This document shows positions 17,530 through 24,992 of a stretch of 64,000 nt of DNA, in pieces. Below the pieces are notes generated by a model. It did no database searches. It was given only the letters and a program-made list of their open reading frames with translations, and was not told where the DNA came from. This DNA comes from a virus, in IMG/VR virus record IMGVR_UViG_3300035670_000038, positions 1 through 64,000 of that record; one strand, 5' to 3'. Every line of letters starts with the position of its first letter. Position 1 is the first letter of the stretch. A program made the position numbers and the translations under genes.

Positions 17530-19380
17530 ATGCAGATTGAAGCAAAGATTTTGAGTGATATTACCGTGTTTATGAAGTATGCGAAGTTTAATCCTGAATT
17601 AAATCGCAGAGAAAATTGGAAAGAATTAGTTGATAGAAACAAACAAATGCATTTGGAAAAGTTTCCAAACTTAAAGGATGAAATTGAAAATGCGTATCAA
17701 TACGTCTACGATAAGAAGATACTACCTTCCATGCGCAGTTTGCAGTTTGCTGGCAAACCAATTGCCATTAATAACGCTCGTTTGTATAATTGCTGTTTCC
17801 TACCTGTTGATCACGTGGACGCATTCTCAGAAGTCATGTTCCTCTTGTTGTCGGGAACAGGTGTAGGATATTCAGTTCAACGTCATCATATTGAAAACCT
17901 TCCTGAAATTAATAAGCCAACTAAGCATCGTCGTTATTTGGTCGGTGATAGTATCGAAGGTTGGGCAGATGCGGTGAAGGTGTTGATGACTGCATATATG
18001 AAGGGCAAGGCAATGCCTGTGTATGATTTTTCAGATATTCGCCCAAAGGGTGCGATGTTAATCACCAGTGGTGGAAAGGCACCTGGTCCTGAACCATTGA
18101 AGGATTGCTTACACAATGTGCAAAAGGTATTGGATAGAAAGCAAAATGGTGAAAAGCTTACCACATTAGAAGTCCACGACATTCTCTGCTACATCGCAGA
18201 CGCAGTGTTGGCAGGTGGTATTCGTCGTTCAGCAATGATTTCATTGTTTGATATTGACGATGATGATATGTTGACTTGTAAGTTCGGCAACTGGTGGGAA
18301 AATAATCCACAACGTGGTCGTGCAAATAATAGTGCAGTAATTGTTCGTTCAAAGGTTGAAGCAGAAACATTCTTTGATTTATGGAAGAAGATTGAATTGT
18401 CTGGTTCAGGTGAACCTGGATTCTTCTTTACAAATGACAAGGATTGGGGTATGAACCCATGTGCGGAAATTTCACTCCGTCCATTCCAATTCTGTAATCT
18501 CACTACTATCCACGCAGGTGATGTTGAGTCGCAAGATGACTTGAATAATCGTGCAAAGGCAGCGGCATTTATTGGCACATTACAAGCATCCTATACCAAT
18601 TTTCACTATTTGAGAGACATATGGAAGAGAACAACAGAGAAGGAAGCACTCATCGGAGTGTCGATGACTGGAATCGCATCGGGTGGAGTATTAAAACTCG
18701 ACATGAAGGAAGCTGCAAATATGGTGAAGGAAGAGAATGCACGTGTATCGTCCTTAATTGGTACGATGCCAGCGGCCCGTTGCACGACCGTGAAGCCAGA
18801 GGGCACGTCATCCCTCGTCTTGGGTACGAGTAGTGGTATCCACGCTTGGCATAACAAGCACTACATTCGTCGTATCCGTGTAGGTAAGAACGAAAGTATC
18901 TATGCATACTTGAAGGATAATCACCCAGAATTGGTGACCGACGAATATTTCAAGCCAAACATCCAAGCAGTTATTGAAGTACCACAGAAGTCACCAGAAG
19001 ATGCAATCACTCGTCAAGAATCAGCTCTTGATTTGTTGAAGCGTGTATCGAAGGTCTGGAAGGAATGGGTAAAGCCAGGACATCGTAAGGGTGCAAACAA
19101 GAACAATGTGTCTACCACCGTATCCATTAAGGATGGTGAATGGAAGGAAGTTGGTGAATGGATGTGGGACAATCGTGAAAACTTCACAGCATTAAGTGTT
19201 CTTCCATATTCAGACCATACCTACATTCAAGCACCATTCGAAGATATTGATGAAGAAACCTACAATGAACTTGTCGGTCACTTACATGATATCAATCTTG
19301 ACGATGTAGTTGAGGGAGTAGATGCAACCAACTTACAAGCAGAAGCTGCTTGTGGTGCTGGTGGTTGTGAAGTGGTGTAA
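17530..19380 (+). CDS. nrdJ: Adenosylcobalamin-dependent (class II) ribonucleotide reductase
   Basis: Reduces ribonucleotides to deoxyribonucleotides using adenosylcobalamin. The active-site motif NPCAEI lies at 309-314 (C311 thiyl candidate, with N309 and E313). YNCC at 87-90 supplies a substrate-proximal cysteine (the second partner is C219/C220 or another mid-chain Cys). A C-terminal redox pair CGAGGC (C609, C614) is of the kind reduced by thioredoxin, and a thioredoxin gene lies 1.4 kb downstream. Length and organisation fit the monomeric ribonucleoside-triphosphate reductase type. No class I subunits are seen here. The enzyme needs B12 from the host. Confidence 0.88.
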   Translation: MQIEAKILSDITVFMKYAKFNPELNRRENWKELVDRNKQMHLEKFPNLKDEIENAYQYVYDKKILPSMRSLQFAGKPIAINNARLYNCCFLPVDHVDAFSEVMFLLLSGTGVGYSVQRHHIENLPEINKPTKHRRYLVGDSIEGWADAVKVLMTAYMKGKAMPVYDFSDIRPKGAMLITSGGKAPGPEPLKDCLHNVQKVLDRKQNGEKLTTLEVHDILCYIADAVLAGGIRRSAMISLFDIDDDDMLTCKFGNWWENNPQRGRANNSAVIVRSKVEAETFFDLWKKIELSGSGEPGFFFTNDKDWGMNPCAEISLRPFQFCNLTTIHAGDVESQDDLNNRAKAAAFIGTLQASYTNFHYLRDIWKRTTEKEALIGVSMTGIASGGVLKLDMKEAANMVKEENARVSSLIGTMPAARCTTVKPEGTSSLVLGTSSGIHAWHNKHYIRRIRVGKNESIYAYLKDNHPELVTDEYFKPNIQAVIEVPQKSPEDAITRQESALDLLKRVSKVWKEWVKPGHRKGANKNNVSTTVSIKDGEWKEVGEWMWDNRENFTALSVLPYSDHTYIQAPFEDIDEETYNELVGHLHDINLDDVVEGVDATNLQAEAACGAGGCEVV

Positions 19381-19381
19381 T

Positions 19382-20089
19382 ATGAAGGATCTTCTTACTA
19401 TCGTCATCCCTTGTAAAAATGAAGAAGATTATATCGTACCTTTATTGGAAGATTTGTCTCAACAGTACGGTATTAGAGATGTCCGCATCATTATCGCAGA
19501 TGCCAATAGTACCGATGCTACTGTCCCTCTTATAAACACCTATAAAGATGAACTGAATATTGAGGTCATCAAAGGTGGACCAGTATCGGTAGGACGGAAT
19601 AATGGTGCGGCACTAGCAACTACTCCATACATTTTATTCTTGGACGCCGATGTTCGGCTCTTTAATGAATTAACCATTTTTGATGCAGTACATATGATGG
19701 ATTTTCATCAATTGGATTTGGTGACGGCAAACATTAAGAACTATGGGAAGGATTGGAGAGCATCATTCTTGTTCTGGAAATTTAATCTTGTCAATCAAAT
19801 CATGACCAAGAAAACTCCATTTGCGATTGGAGCATTCTTCTTGACTCGTCGTGATAGATTTGAAGAATTGGGTGGGTTCCCGAACAAGTATGAAACCTCA
19901 GAAGATTACATCCTGAGTAAACAATATGATGCTGATAAATTTCGAATCATCCACCATTACTTCGGTCAAGATGAACGCCGTTTCAAGAAGTTAGGATACT
20001 TGGGAATGATGTGGTATATGACTGTGAACTTTTTTAACAGAAACAATCTGAAACATTTTGAGAAAGCTAAAGTAAACTATTGGGATTAA
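19382..20089 (+). CDS. Family 2 (GT-A) glycosyltransferase
   Basis: Transfers a sugar from an NDP-sugar donor; acceptor unknown. The N-terminus TIVIPCKNEEDYIVPL is typical of GT2, followed by DANSTDAT and the DxD motif FLDADVRLF. A QDERRFKKLGYLGMM stretch near the C-terminus may be membrane-proximal. I place the start at the ATG at 19382, right after the RNR stop in a TAATATG junction; an upstream in-frame start inside nrdJ is unlikely. It is followed by an LpxH-like phosphoesterase, hinting at glycolipid work far from the main glycan region. Confidence 0.85.
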   Translation: MKDLLTIVIPCKNEEDYIVPLLEDLSQQYGIRDVRIIIADANSTDATVPLINTYKDELNIEVIKGGPVSVGRNNGAALATTPYILFLDADVRLFNELTIFDAVHMMDFHQLDLVTANIKNYGKDWRASFLFWKFNLVNQIMTKKTPFAIGAFFLTRRDRFEELGGFPNKYETSEDYILSKQYDADKFRIIHHYFGQDERRFKKLGYLGMMWYMTVNFFNRNNLKHFEKAKVNYWD

Positions 20090-20090
20090 T

Positions 20091-20831
20091 ATGAAACACC
20101 ATAAAGCAGTCATCATTTCTGATGTTCACTTAGGAACTGAAGCAAGTAAGGCAGCAGAACTCCTTGAATTCCTAAACGAAAACCATACTGATATTCTTAT
20201 TATTAATGGTGACTTCGTTGACGGATGGGCGTTGGCAAAGGGATATAAGTGGAGAGCTAAACACACCAAGGTCATCTCAAAGATATTGGACATTTCCAGA
20301 AAGGTGCCTGTAGTATGGATTCGTGGTAATCACGATGAGTTTTTACATGAATTTATGCATATGCATTTAGGAAAACTTCAAGTCGAAGAAAATTACATCC
20401 TTGACTTAGGTGAAGGAAAGCGTTATTTTATATTTCACGGAGATGTTCTTGACGTATTCGTGGCCAAGTGGAAGTGGATTGCGAAGATTGGTGCAAGTGG
20501 ATATGAGTTGGCACTTCGTATTAATACCTTATACAATAAGTGGAGAGCATGGAGAGGACTTCCATATTACTCTATTTCCAAAGATATTAAGAACGGAGTA
20601 AAGGCGGCAGTCAACTATATCACAGACTTTGAAGTAAGTGCAACAAAATTAGCAAGACAAAATAATTGTTCTGGAGTCATTTGTGGTCACATCCACAAAC
20701 CAGAAAATAGACAAATCGCAGGAATACATTATATTAACTCTGGTGATTGGGTAGAAAACTTAACTGCAATCATCGTTGATTATGATAATAACATCACATT
20801 AAAGGAATTTCATAATGTTAAAAAGCATTGA
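20091..20831 (+). CDS. LpxH-like metallophosphoesterase
   Basis: Calcineurin-type phosphoesterase with the complete metal-binding set: SDVHLG at 10-15, NGDFVDGW, RGNHDE, HGD and CGHIHKP. The overall pattern, with an inserted helical region after HGDVLDVF, resembles UDP-2,3-diacylglucosamine pyrophosphatases (LpxH) and their membrane-associated relatives. If it truly is LpxH-like it would act on lipid A precursors at the inner membrane. Its pairing with a GT2 gene one base upstream supports an envelope-lipid substrate, but that remains inference. Confidence 0.72.
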   Translation: MKHHKAVIISDVHLGTEASKAAELLEFLNENHTDILIINGDFVDGWALAKGYKWRAKHTKVISKILDISRKVPVVWIRGNHDEFLHEFMHMHLGKLQVEENYILDLGEGKRYFIFHGDVLDVFVAKWKWIAKIGASGYELALRINTLYNKWRAWRGLPYYSISKDIKNGVKAAVNYITDFEVSATKLARQNNCSGVICGHIHKPENRQIAGIHYINSGDWVENLTAIIVDYDNNITLKEFHNVKKH

Positions 20832-21132
20832 TACGATAGATGAACTCAAAGATGCGGTCAACAATAACAATATTGCAATTGTAGATTTATACGCAACGTG
20901 GTGCAAACCATGCCAAGAAATGCTACCTGTTATTGAAGAAATATCAAACACAACAGATATTCCATTCTTCAAGGTAGATATTGACCAAGTACCAGAAGCA
21001 AAGACGTTCACAGGGGCAAAGGCTGTTCCGATGTTATATATGTACAAGGAAGGTCGTATCCGTGAATTTGCGTATGGGGTCAACGACAAGTCAAAGATTG
21101 AAATGAAACTTAAACGGGTTATGAGGTCATAA
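20815..21132 (+). CDS. Thioredoxin
   Basis: A 105-residue thioredoxin-fold protein with the active-site WCKPC (C30, C33) and a cis-proline region AVPMLYMYKEG. It probably supplies electrons to the class II ribonucleotide reductase, whose C-terminal cysteine pair would be its partner. The gene overlaps the upstream phosphoesterase by 17 bp and the dUTPase by 1 bp (TAATG). Confidence 0.9.
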   Translation: MLKSIDTIDELKDAVNNNNIAIVDLYATWCKPCQEMLPVIEEISNTTDIPFFKVDIDQVPEAKTFTGAKAVPMLYMYKEGRIREFAYGVNDKSKIEMKLKRVMRS

Positions 21133-21551
21133 TGAAGGTAAAGAAGTTAGTAGAAAACGCTATCCTCCCAACCAAAGCACATGCAGGGGATTTGGGATAC
21201 GATTTATACACTAGTTCTCCAATAGCAATATTCCCTGGGGAAGTGAAATTAGTTTCTACTGGTATTTCCGTAGAATTCCCACAAGGATATGGAGCATTAC
21301 TTCGGGACCGTTCTTCGGTGGCTACAAAACAATACTTATTTGTAGTGGCTGGTGTAATAGACAACGGTTATACTGGTGAAATAAAAATTGCTTTATATAA
21401 TGGTGGTGGAGATGTTGCTAAAATCACCGAAGGAACCAAGATTGCACAAATGATTTTAGTTCCTACAGTTAATTTTGATATAGAAGAAGTCACAGAAACC
21501 ACATCGGTAGATGGAAGGGGGTCAAATGGATTCGGTTCAACAGGAAGTTGA
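21132..21551 (+). CDS. dut: dUTPase
   Basis: Hydrolyses dUTP to dUMP and pyrophosphate, preventing uracil incorporation and feeding thymidylate synthesis. The trimeric dUTPase motifs appear in order: AGDLGYDLY, RDRSSVATK, GVIDNGYTGEI, GTKIAQMIL and the C-terminal GRGSNGFGSTG arm. Length 139 is normal. The 3' end overlaps the Fe-S carrier gene by 26 bp. Confidence 0.92.
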   Translation: MKVKKLVENAILPTKAHAGDLGYDLYTSSPIAIFPGEVKLVSTGISVEFPQGYGALLRDRSSVATKQYLFVVAGVIDNGYTGEIKIALYNGGGDVAKITEGTKIAQMILVPTVNFDIEEVTETTSVDGRGSNGFGSTGS

Positions 21552-21876
21552 TTTCAAGATTACCTTTACCAAAGCAGCACTTGGGGAAATGAAGAAGTTT
21601 GCAGAAGCGGAAGGAGTGGACTACTTCCGTATTTCTGTACTTCCAGGTGGGTGTTCTGGTTTTAAATACGACTTCAATATAATTGATAATCCAGAAGCAG
21701 ATGATATGGTCATTGAACAAGAAAACGGACTGAAGGTAGTTGTTGACCCATTCTCAATGTCATATTTAAATGGTACATTAGTCCATTATGTAATGACGAT
21801 GCAAGCATCTGGATTTACATTTCAAAATCCAAACTCAACAGCAAAATGTGGATGCGGAAGTAGTTTCGCAGCGTAA
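21526..21876 (+). CDS. A-type Fe-S cluster carrier (HesB/IscA/ErpA family)
   Basis: A 116-residue protein with the three conserved cysteines of A-type carriers: C43 in GGCSGF and C108/C110 in KCGCGSSF. These bind or transfer Fe-S clusters. I place the start at the ATG at 21526, preceded by AAGGGGG, rather than at 21511. HesB-like genes are known from marine T4-like phages. Possible clients here are unknown. It overlaps dut by 26 bp. Confidence 0.9.
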   Translation: MDSVQQEVDFKITFTKAALGEMKKFAEAEGVDYFRISVLPGGCSGFKYDFNIIDNPEADDMVIEQENGLKVVVDPFSMSYLNGTLVHYVMTMQASGFTFQNPNSTAKCGCGSSFAA

Positions 21877-21885
21877 GGAGGTTTT

Positions 21886-22452
21886 ATGAGTAGGAAAGAT
21901 ATGCATTGGTTATTCTCTGTTCCTGTGGGTGTGTATGATTTATCCCACATGCTGACGGATGAAATTAACCAAGCTCTACAAAAGATTGGTTATACACAAA
22001 ATGATTTGGTAGAAGGTATTCGTGGAACGCAAGATCCTAGTACAATACCTGAACTCAAAAATTTATACGATGAATTTCAAAAATATGTAGATTTATATTC
22101 TGCAGAGATAGGTATTAATACCAGCAAGATTTATGAAAGTTGGATGAATATTTTGACGATGCATGGTTCTGTGGGAGTGCATAGACATTATGATAGTGTA
22201 GTCAGTGCGGCGTATTATCCGTATGTAGAAGAAGGAAGTGCACCAATAACATTTGTAAGTTCAACTGAAGGATTTAGAATGTTAGATGTTCAGCACACGG
22301 CACCAAACGCTCCTGGAACATATACGTCTAATATACAACACGTGGAAGCAAAGACAGGACAACTCGTATTATTCCCTGGATGGTTGCAACATTATGTTCC
22401 ACCCAATAAGACTAATATGAGAATCACTTTAAGTTTCAACACTAAATACTAA
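21886..22452 (+). CDS. 2-oxoglutarate/Fe(II)-dependent oxygenase
   Basis: A jelly-roll oxygenase with the facial triad H101-x-D103 (HRHYD) and H169 (WLQHYVPP), plus R179 as the likely 2-oxoglutarate binder. The overall pattern fits the small 2OG-Fe(II) oxygenases common in cyanophages and other T4-like phages. The substrate is unknown. AAGGAGG upstream is a strong ribosome site. The preceding Fe-S carrier gene ends 9 bp away. Confidence 0.8.
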   Translation: MSRKDMHWLFSVPVGVYDLSHMLTDEINQALQKIGYTQNDLVEGIRGTQDPSTIPELKNLYDEFQKYVDLYSAEIGINTSKIYESWMNILTMHGSVGVHRHYDSVVSAAYYPYVEEGSAPITFVSSTEGFRMLDVQHTAPNAPGTYTSNIQHVEAKTGQLVLFPGWLQHYVPPNKTNMRITLSFNTKY

Positions 22453-22472
22453 TATGACCCTTTTCATTACAT

Positions 22473-22859
22473 ATGGCTCGTAAGAAAAAAGAGAAACGAG
22501 AGATAGGTAATAAAATTGAGAAAACGGTTTCGACAATATTAACGAGATTAAATCTTCCATTTGAAGAGCAAGTCTCGGTAGATAAATATACCGTTGACTT
22601 TTTGGTAAATAAGAAGTATATTGTTGAATGTTATGGTGACTTCTGGCACTGTAATCCACAGCAGTATACTTCTTCGTATTTCAATCGTGGTAAAAAGAAA
22701 ACCGCGGAAGAAATATGGGAACGTGATACTGAACGAAAAAAGAAATTTGAACAGATGGGATATAAGTTTTTATGTTTGTGGGAAGATGATATACGAAACA
22801 ATCCAAAAATTGTTCAGTCAAAAATAAAAAAGCATATCAAATTAGATGAGGGGTTATGA
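22473..22859 (+). CDS. Vsr/DUF559-like PD-(D/E)XK endonuclease
   Basis: A 128-residue basic protein. The core YTVDFLVNKKYIVECYGDFWH gives the Asp and Glu-x-Cys/Lys positions of a Vsr-type very-short-patch nuclease fold, followed by a CNP and a WERDTERKKKFEQMGY helix typical of Vsr relatives. These include mismatch nickases and free-standing homing-like endonucleases in phages. It lies between metabolic genes with no replication context, so a selfish homing role is plausible. Confidence 0.7.
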   Translation: MARKKKEKREIGNKIEKTVSTILTRLNLPFEEQVSVDKYTVDFLVNKKYIVECYGDFWHCNPQQYTSSYFNRGKKKTAEEIWERDTERKKKFEQMGYKFLCLWEDDIRNNPKIVQSKIKKHIKLDEGL

Positions 22860-23293
22860 GAATTTTACTATTCGGTTTACCTGGTTCTGGAAAGACTACA
22901 TTAGCACAAGAGTTGGTTAAGTTACTTCCAAACGCGGGTCATTTAAACGCGGACGCCATCCGTAAAGCATTTGAAGATTGGGATTTTAGTCCCGCAGGAC
23001 GAGCACGACAAGCACTTCGTATGAGAACAATGGCCGACAATCTTTTGGAAGATGGTCGGGTGCAATATGTCGTATCTGATTTCGTGGCACCAACACGAGA
23101 ACTCAGAGCAATTTATCAACCAGATTATGCTATCTGGATGGATACTATTAAAGAAGGAAGATTTGAAGATACAAATAAAGCATGGCAAGTCCCACAACAA
23201 GACGAATATCAACTTACAATTACAGATTTTGTTCCAGTAGAACAGGAGGCACAACGAGTATGCAATTTAATTCTAAATCACCCACGGGGTTGA
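22856..23293 (+). CDS. Adenylylsulfate-kinase-like P-loop kinase
   Basis: A 145-residue P-loop kinase with Walker A GLPGSGKT (7-14), LNADAIRK in the place of the substrate DGDNIR motif of APS kinase, and IWMDTIKEGRFEDTNKAW near the end, a pattern also seen in APS-kinase-like proteins. APS kinase makes PAPS, the sulfate donor. It is shorter than typical CysC (about 200). It overlaps a nucleotidyltransferase gene by 34 bp and precedes a DUF2061-like protein. Two sulfotransferase-like genes elsewhere in the window (38899, 54810) would need PAPS. Confidence 0.65.
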   Translation: MRILLFGLPGSGKTTLAQELVKLLPNAGHLNADAIRKAFEDWDFSPAGRARQALRMRTMADNLLEDGRVQYVVSDFVAPTRELRAIYQPDYAIWMDTIKEGRFEDTNKAWQVPQQDEYQLTITDFVPVEQEAQRVCNLILNHPRG

Positions 23294-23616
23294 TGATTGG
23301 ACGCTTTCAGCCGTGGCATAAGGGGCATCGTACTCTCTTCGAGAAGATTTTGGAGAGAGAAGGTCAAGTTTGCATCGTGGTGCGTGACACGCAGGGAACA
23401 AGTGATAAAGATCCTCTTGATGCCGAAACTGTGGTCGCTAACATCCATCACGACTTGGAAGAAGATTATTACGGGAAGTATACGATACACGTGCTACCAA
23501 ACATCACAGGTGTATATTATGGGCGTGATGTGGGTTACAAGGTCGAACAACTCAAATTGGATGACGAAATCGAAGCTATTAGCGCCACAAAGATTCGTAA
23601 GGAAATGGGGTTGTAA
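23260..23616 (+). CDS. Cytidylyltransferase-like nucleotidyltransferase (NMNAT/TagD superfamily)
   Basis: A 118-residue HxGH nucleotidyltransferase: GRFQPWHKGH near the N-terminus binds the nucleotide, and SATKIRKEMGL at the C-terminus matches the ISxTxxR motif. Such enzymes join a nucleotide to nicotinamide mononucleotide, phosphopantetheine or an alcohol phosphate. I chose the ATG at 23260, preceded by AGGAGG, over an in-frame start upstream. Substrate is unknown. It is nested between the APS-kinase-like gene and the DUF2061-like gene. Confidence 0.75.
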   Translation: MQFNSKSPTGLMIGRFQPWHKGHRTLFEKILEREGQVCIVVRDTQGTSDKDPLDAETVVANIHHDLEEDYYGKYTIHVLPNITGVYYGRDVGYKVEQLKLDDEIEAISATKIRKEMGL

Positions 23617-23831
23617 TGGTCCATGTAAAACGCCATATTGCGAAGGCTATATCTTACAGAGCACTCGGAACTCTCCAAACAATAACAATCGGATATATAC
23701 TCACAGGTAGTCTTGTTATTTCCTCTACGATTGGTGTCGTAGAATTATGCGTGAAACCTGTGATGTATTTTCTCCACGAACGAGTATGGTATAAATGGAT
23801 TAAATTTGGATTAAATAAGGAAAACGAGTAA
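23616..23831 (+). CDS. DUF2061-like small membrane protein
   Basis: A 71-residue protein with two hydrophobic segments (about 16-32 and 36-52) and the pattern KAISYRALGTLQTI...VELCVKPVMYFLHERVW, which matches the DUF2061 family of small predicted membrane proteins. Function is unknown. It overlaps the nucleotidyltransferase stop by 1 bp, so the three genes from 22856 form one unit. Confidence 0.75.
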   Translation: MVHVKRHIAKAISYRALGTLQTITIGYILTGSLVISSTIGVVELCVKPVMYFLHERVWYKWIKFGLNKENE

Positions 23832-23832
23832 C

Positions 23833-23840
23833 TATTTATA
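23833..23840 (+). promoter_or_regulatory. Candidate late-promoter-like octamer TATTTATA
   Basis: TATTTATA lies 31 bp before the start of the lectin-like virion gene at 23864 and directly after the previous stop. The downstream gene is probably structural, which would suit a late promoter. Promoter function is inference. Confidence 0.4.
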
Positions 23841-23863
23841 TTATAATACTTCGGAGATTATAA

Positions 23864-24661
23864 ATGCCTTCACAAATAACGATTACAAATACAGGAACAT
23901 TTGATACTGTAATAAGTTCCAACGCATCTGGAAATCCATCCATAGTATCACCAGCAGTAAGTACAGGTGGCACATCCGATATTTTATTAACAAATCTGTT
24001 CATGCACCTTGACGCTTCAGATTACACAAGTGGAACATGGAACGATAAAACAGCAAATGGTAATAACGCAACAATTGATGGGGCAACGTGGTCAGATACG
24101 GATGGTGGAATATTTGATTTGGATGGAAATAACGATACAATCAGTATTCCACATAACGCATCATTATCATTAACTACTACAGCTCAAAGAACAATTCAAG
24201 TGTGGGTTAAATTTGACACCTTACCTTCAGTAAGTGTTCAAATGCCAGTATTTGGTAAATTATCATCTGCAAGTGGATTTGATGGTTATTGGGGTGGATT
24301 ATTCTCTAATACAGGTAATACAAGAGTAGTGACTAATGGAACGGCGGTTCAAAGAATTACTGATTCCACTACAACTCCAATATCAATTGATACTTGGTAT
24401 TTATACACATTTATATCACAAATAACATCAACTTCAAACACCACAAAGGTTTATATTAATACAACGGAAGTAGCTTCATCGGCACACGGTAATGATGGAT
24501 ATGGTGAAACCAACCCATTATATTTAGGATTTATAGGAAGTGGTGTCGGTTCTGGATACTTAAATGGAAAAATTGGAGCGTGTTATTTTTATACGAGTGG
24601 CTTGAGTGCATCCGACATCTCCACTAACTTCAATGCAACTAAAGCAAGATTCGGACTCTAA
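23864..24661 (+). CDS. Concanavalin-A-like lectin (LamG-type) virion protein
   Basis: A 265-residue Thr/Ser/Gly-rich protein. Residues about 45-265 show the LamG/laminin-G_3 pattern: LFMHLDASDY, DKTANGNNAT, FDLDGNNDTISIPH, IQVWVKFDT and KVYINTTEV, ending with a sugar-binding-fold hairpin. Such domains occur in tail-fibre or capsid-decoration proteins that bind glycans. It stands apart from the tail block, has its own upstream octamer, and has no signal peptide. Confidence 0.75.
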   Translation: MPSQITITNTGTFDTVISSNASGNPSIVSPAVSTGGTSDILLTNLFMHLDASDYTSGTWNDKTANGNNATIDGATWSDTDGGIFDLDGNNDTISIPHNASLSLTTTAQRTIQVWVKFDTLPSVSVQMPVFGKLSSASGFDGYWGGLFSNTGNTRVVTNGTAVQRITDSTTTPISIDTWYLYTFISQITSTSNTTKVYINTTEVASSAHGNDGYGETNPLYLGFIGSGVGSGYLNGKIGACYFYTSGLSASDISTNFNATKARFGL

Positions 24662-24664
24662 TAC

Positions 24665-24693
24665 TTGACAAACACGGAAACAAAGGTTATATT
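24665..24693 (+). promoter_or_regulatory. Sigma70-like promoter before the polymerase gene pair
   Basis: TTGACA at 24665-24670, exactly 17 bp, then TATATT at 24688-24693. The predicted start of transcription (about 24700) falls just inside the first codons of the small membrane gene at 24696. The site therefore best serves the DNA polymerase gene at 24970, or gives a leaderless or shortened upstream product. Confidence 0.6.
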
Positions 24694-24695
24694 TG

Positions 24696-24992
24696 ATGAG
24701 ATTACTATTAGTATTTGCATTCCAAGTATTATTTAATATTTTTAAGGTATTAGAAATACGATTTACTCTACAGCATAATGTTCGTAAATTGTTGATTAAT
24801 TCCATATGGATAAACTTAGTATCACTTGGTTCCACATTCGTTTCAATTGACCAACTCTTGAAAGGAAACTTCTTGGTGATTATATTCTATATCGCAGGAA
24901 GTGTGGTCGGCAAGTATATTGGAATGAATTTAGAAATCACACCAAAGAAGAAAAACAAAAGAGGTTTCCGTGTATCAGAATATTTTTATTGA
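24696..24992 (+). CDS. Small integral membrane protein
   Basis: A 98-residue protein with about three hydrophobic segments and a basic C-terminus (PKKKNKRG). The segment IIFYIAGSVVGKYIGM resembles the C-terminal part of another small membrane protein at 43864 (AAGSVVGSYLGI). The ATG at 24696 is preceded by AAAGG; a TTG at 24693 is in frame. The 3' end overlaps the GTG start of the polymerase by 23 bp. Function unknown. Confidence 0.65.
   Translation: MRLLLVFAFQVLFNIFKVLEIRFTLQHNVRKLLINSIWINLVSLGSTFVSIDQLLKGNFLVIIFYIAGSVVGKYIGMNLEITPKKKNKRGFRVSEYFY

Noticed and set aside
20410-20601. Alternative plus-strand frame inside the phosphoesterase gene
   Set aside because: Overlaps a well-supported enzyme, no motif and no ribosome site.
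23182-23616. An earlier start for the nucleotidyltransferase
   Set aside because: The extra residues lie inside the APS-kinase-like gene, are low-complexity and lack a ribosome site; AGGAGG precedes the ATG at 23260.
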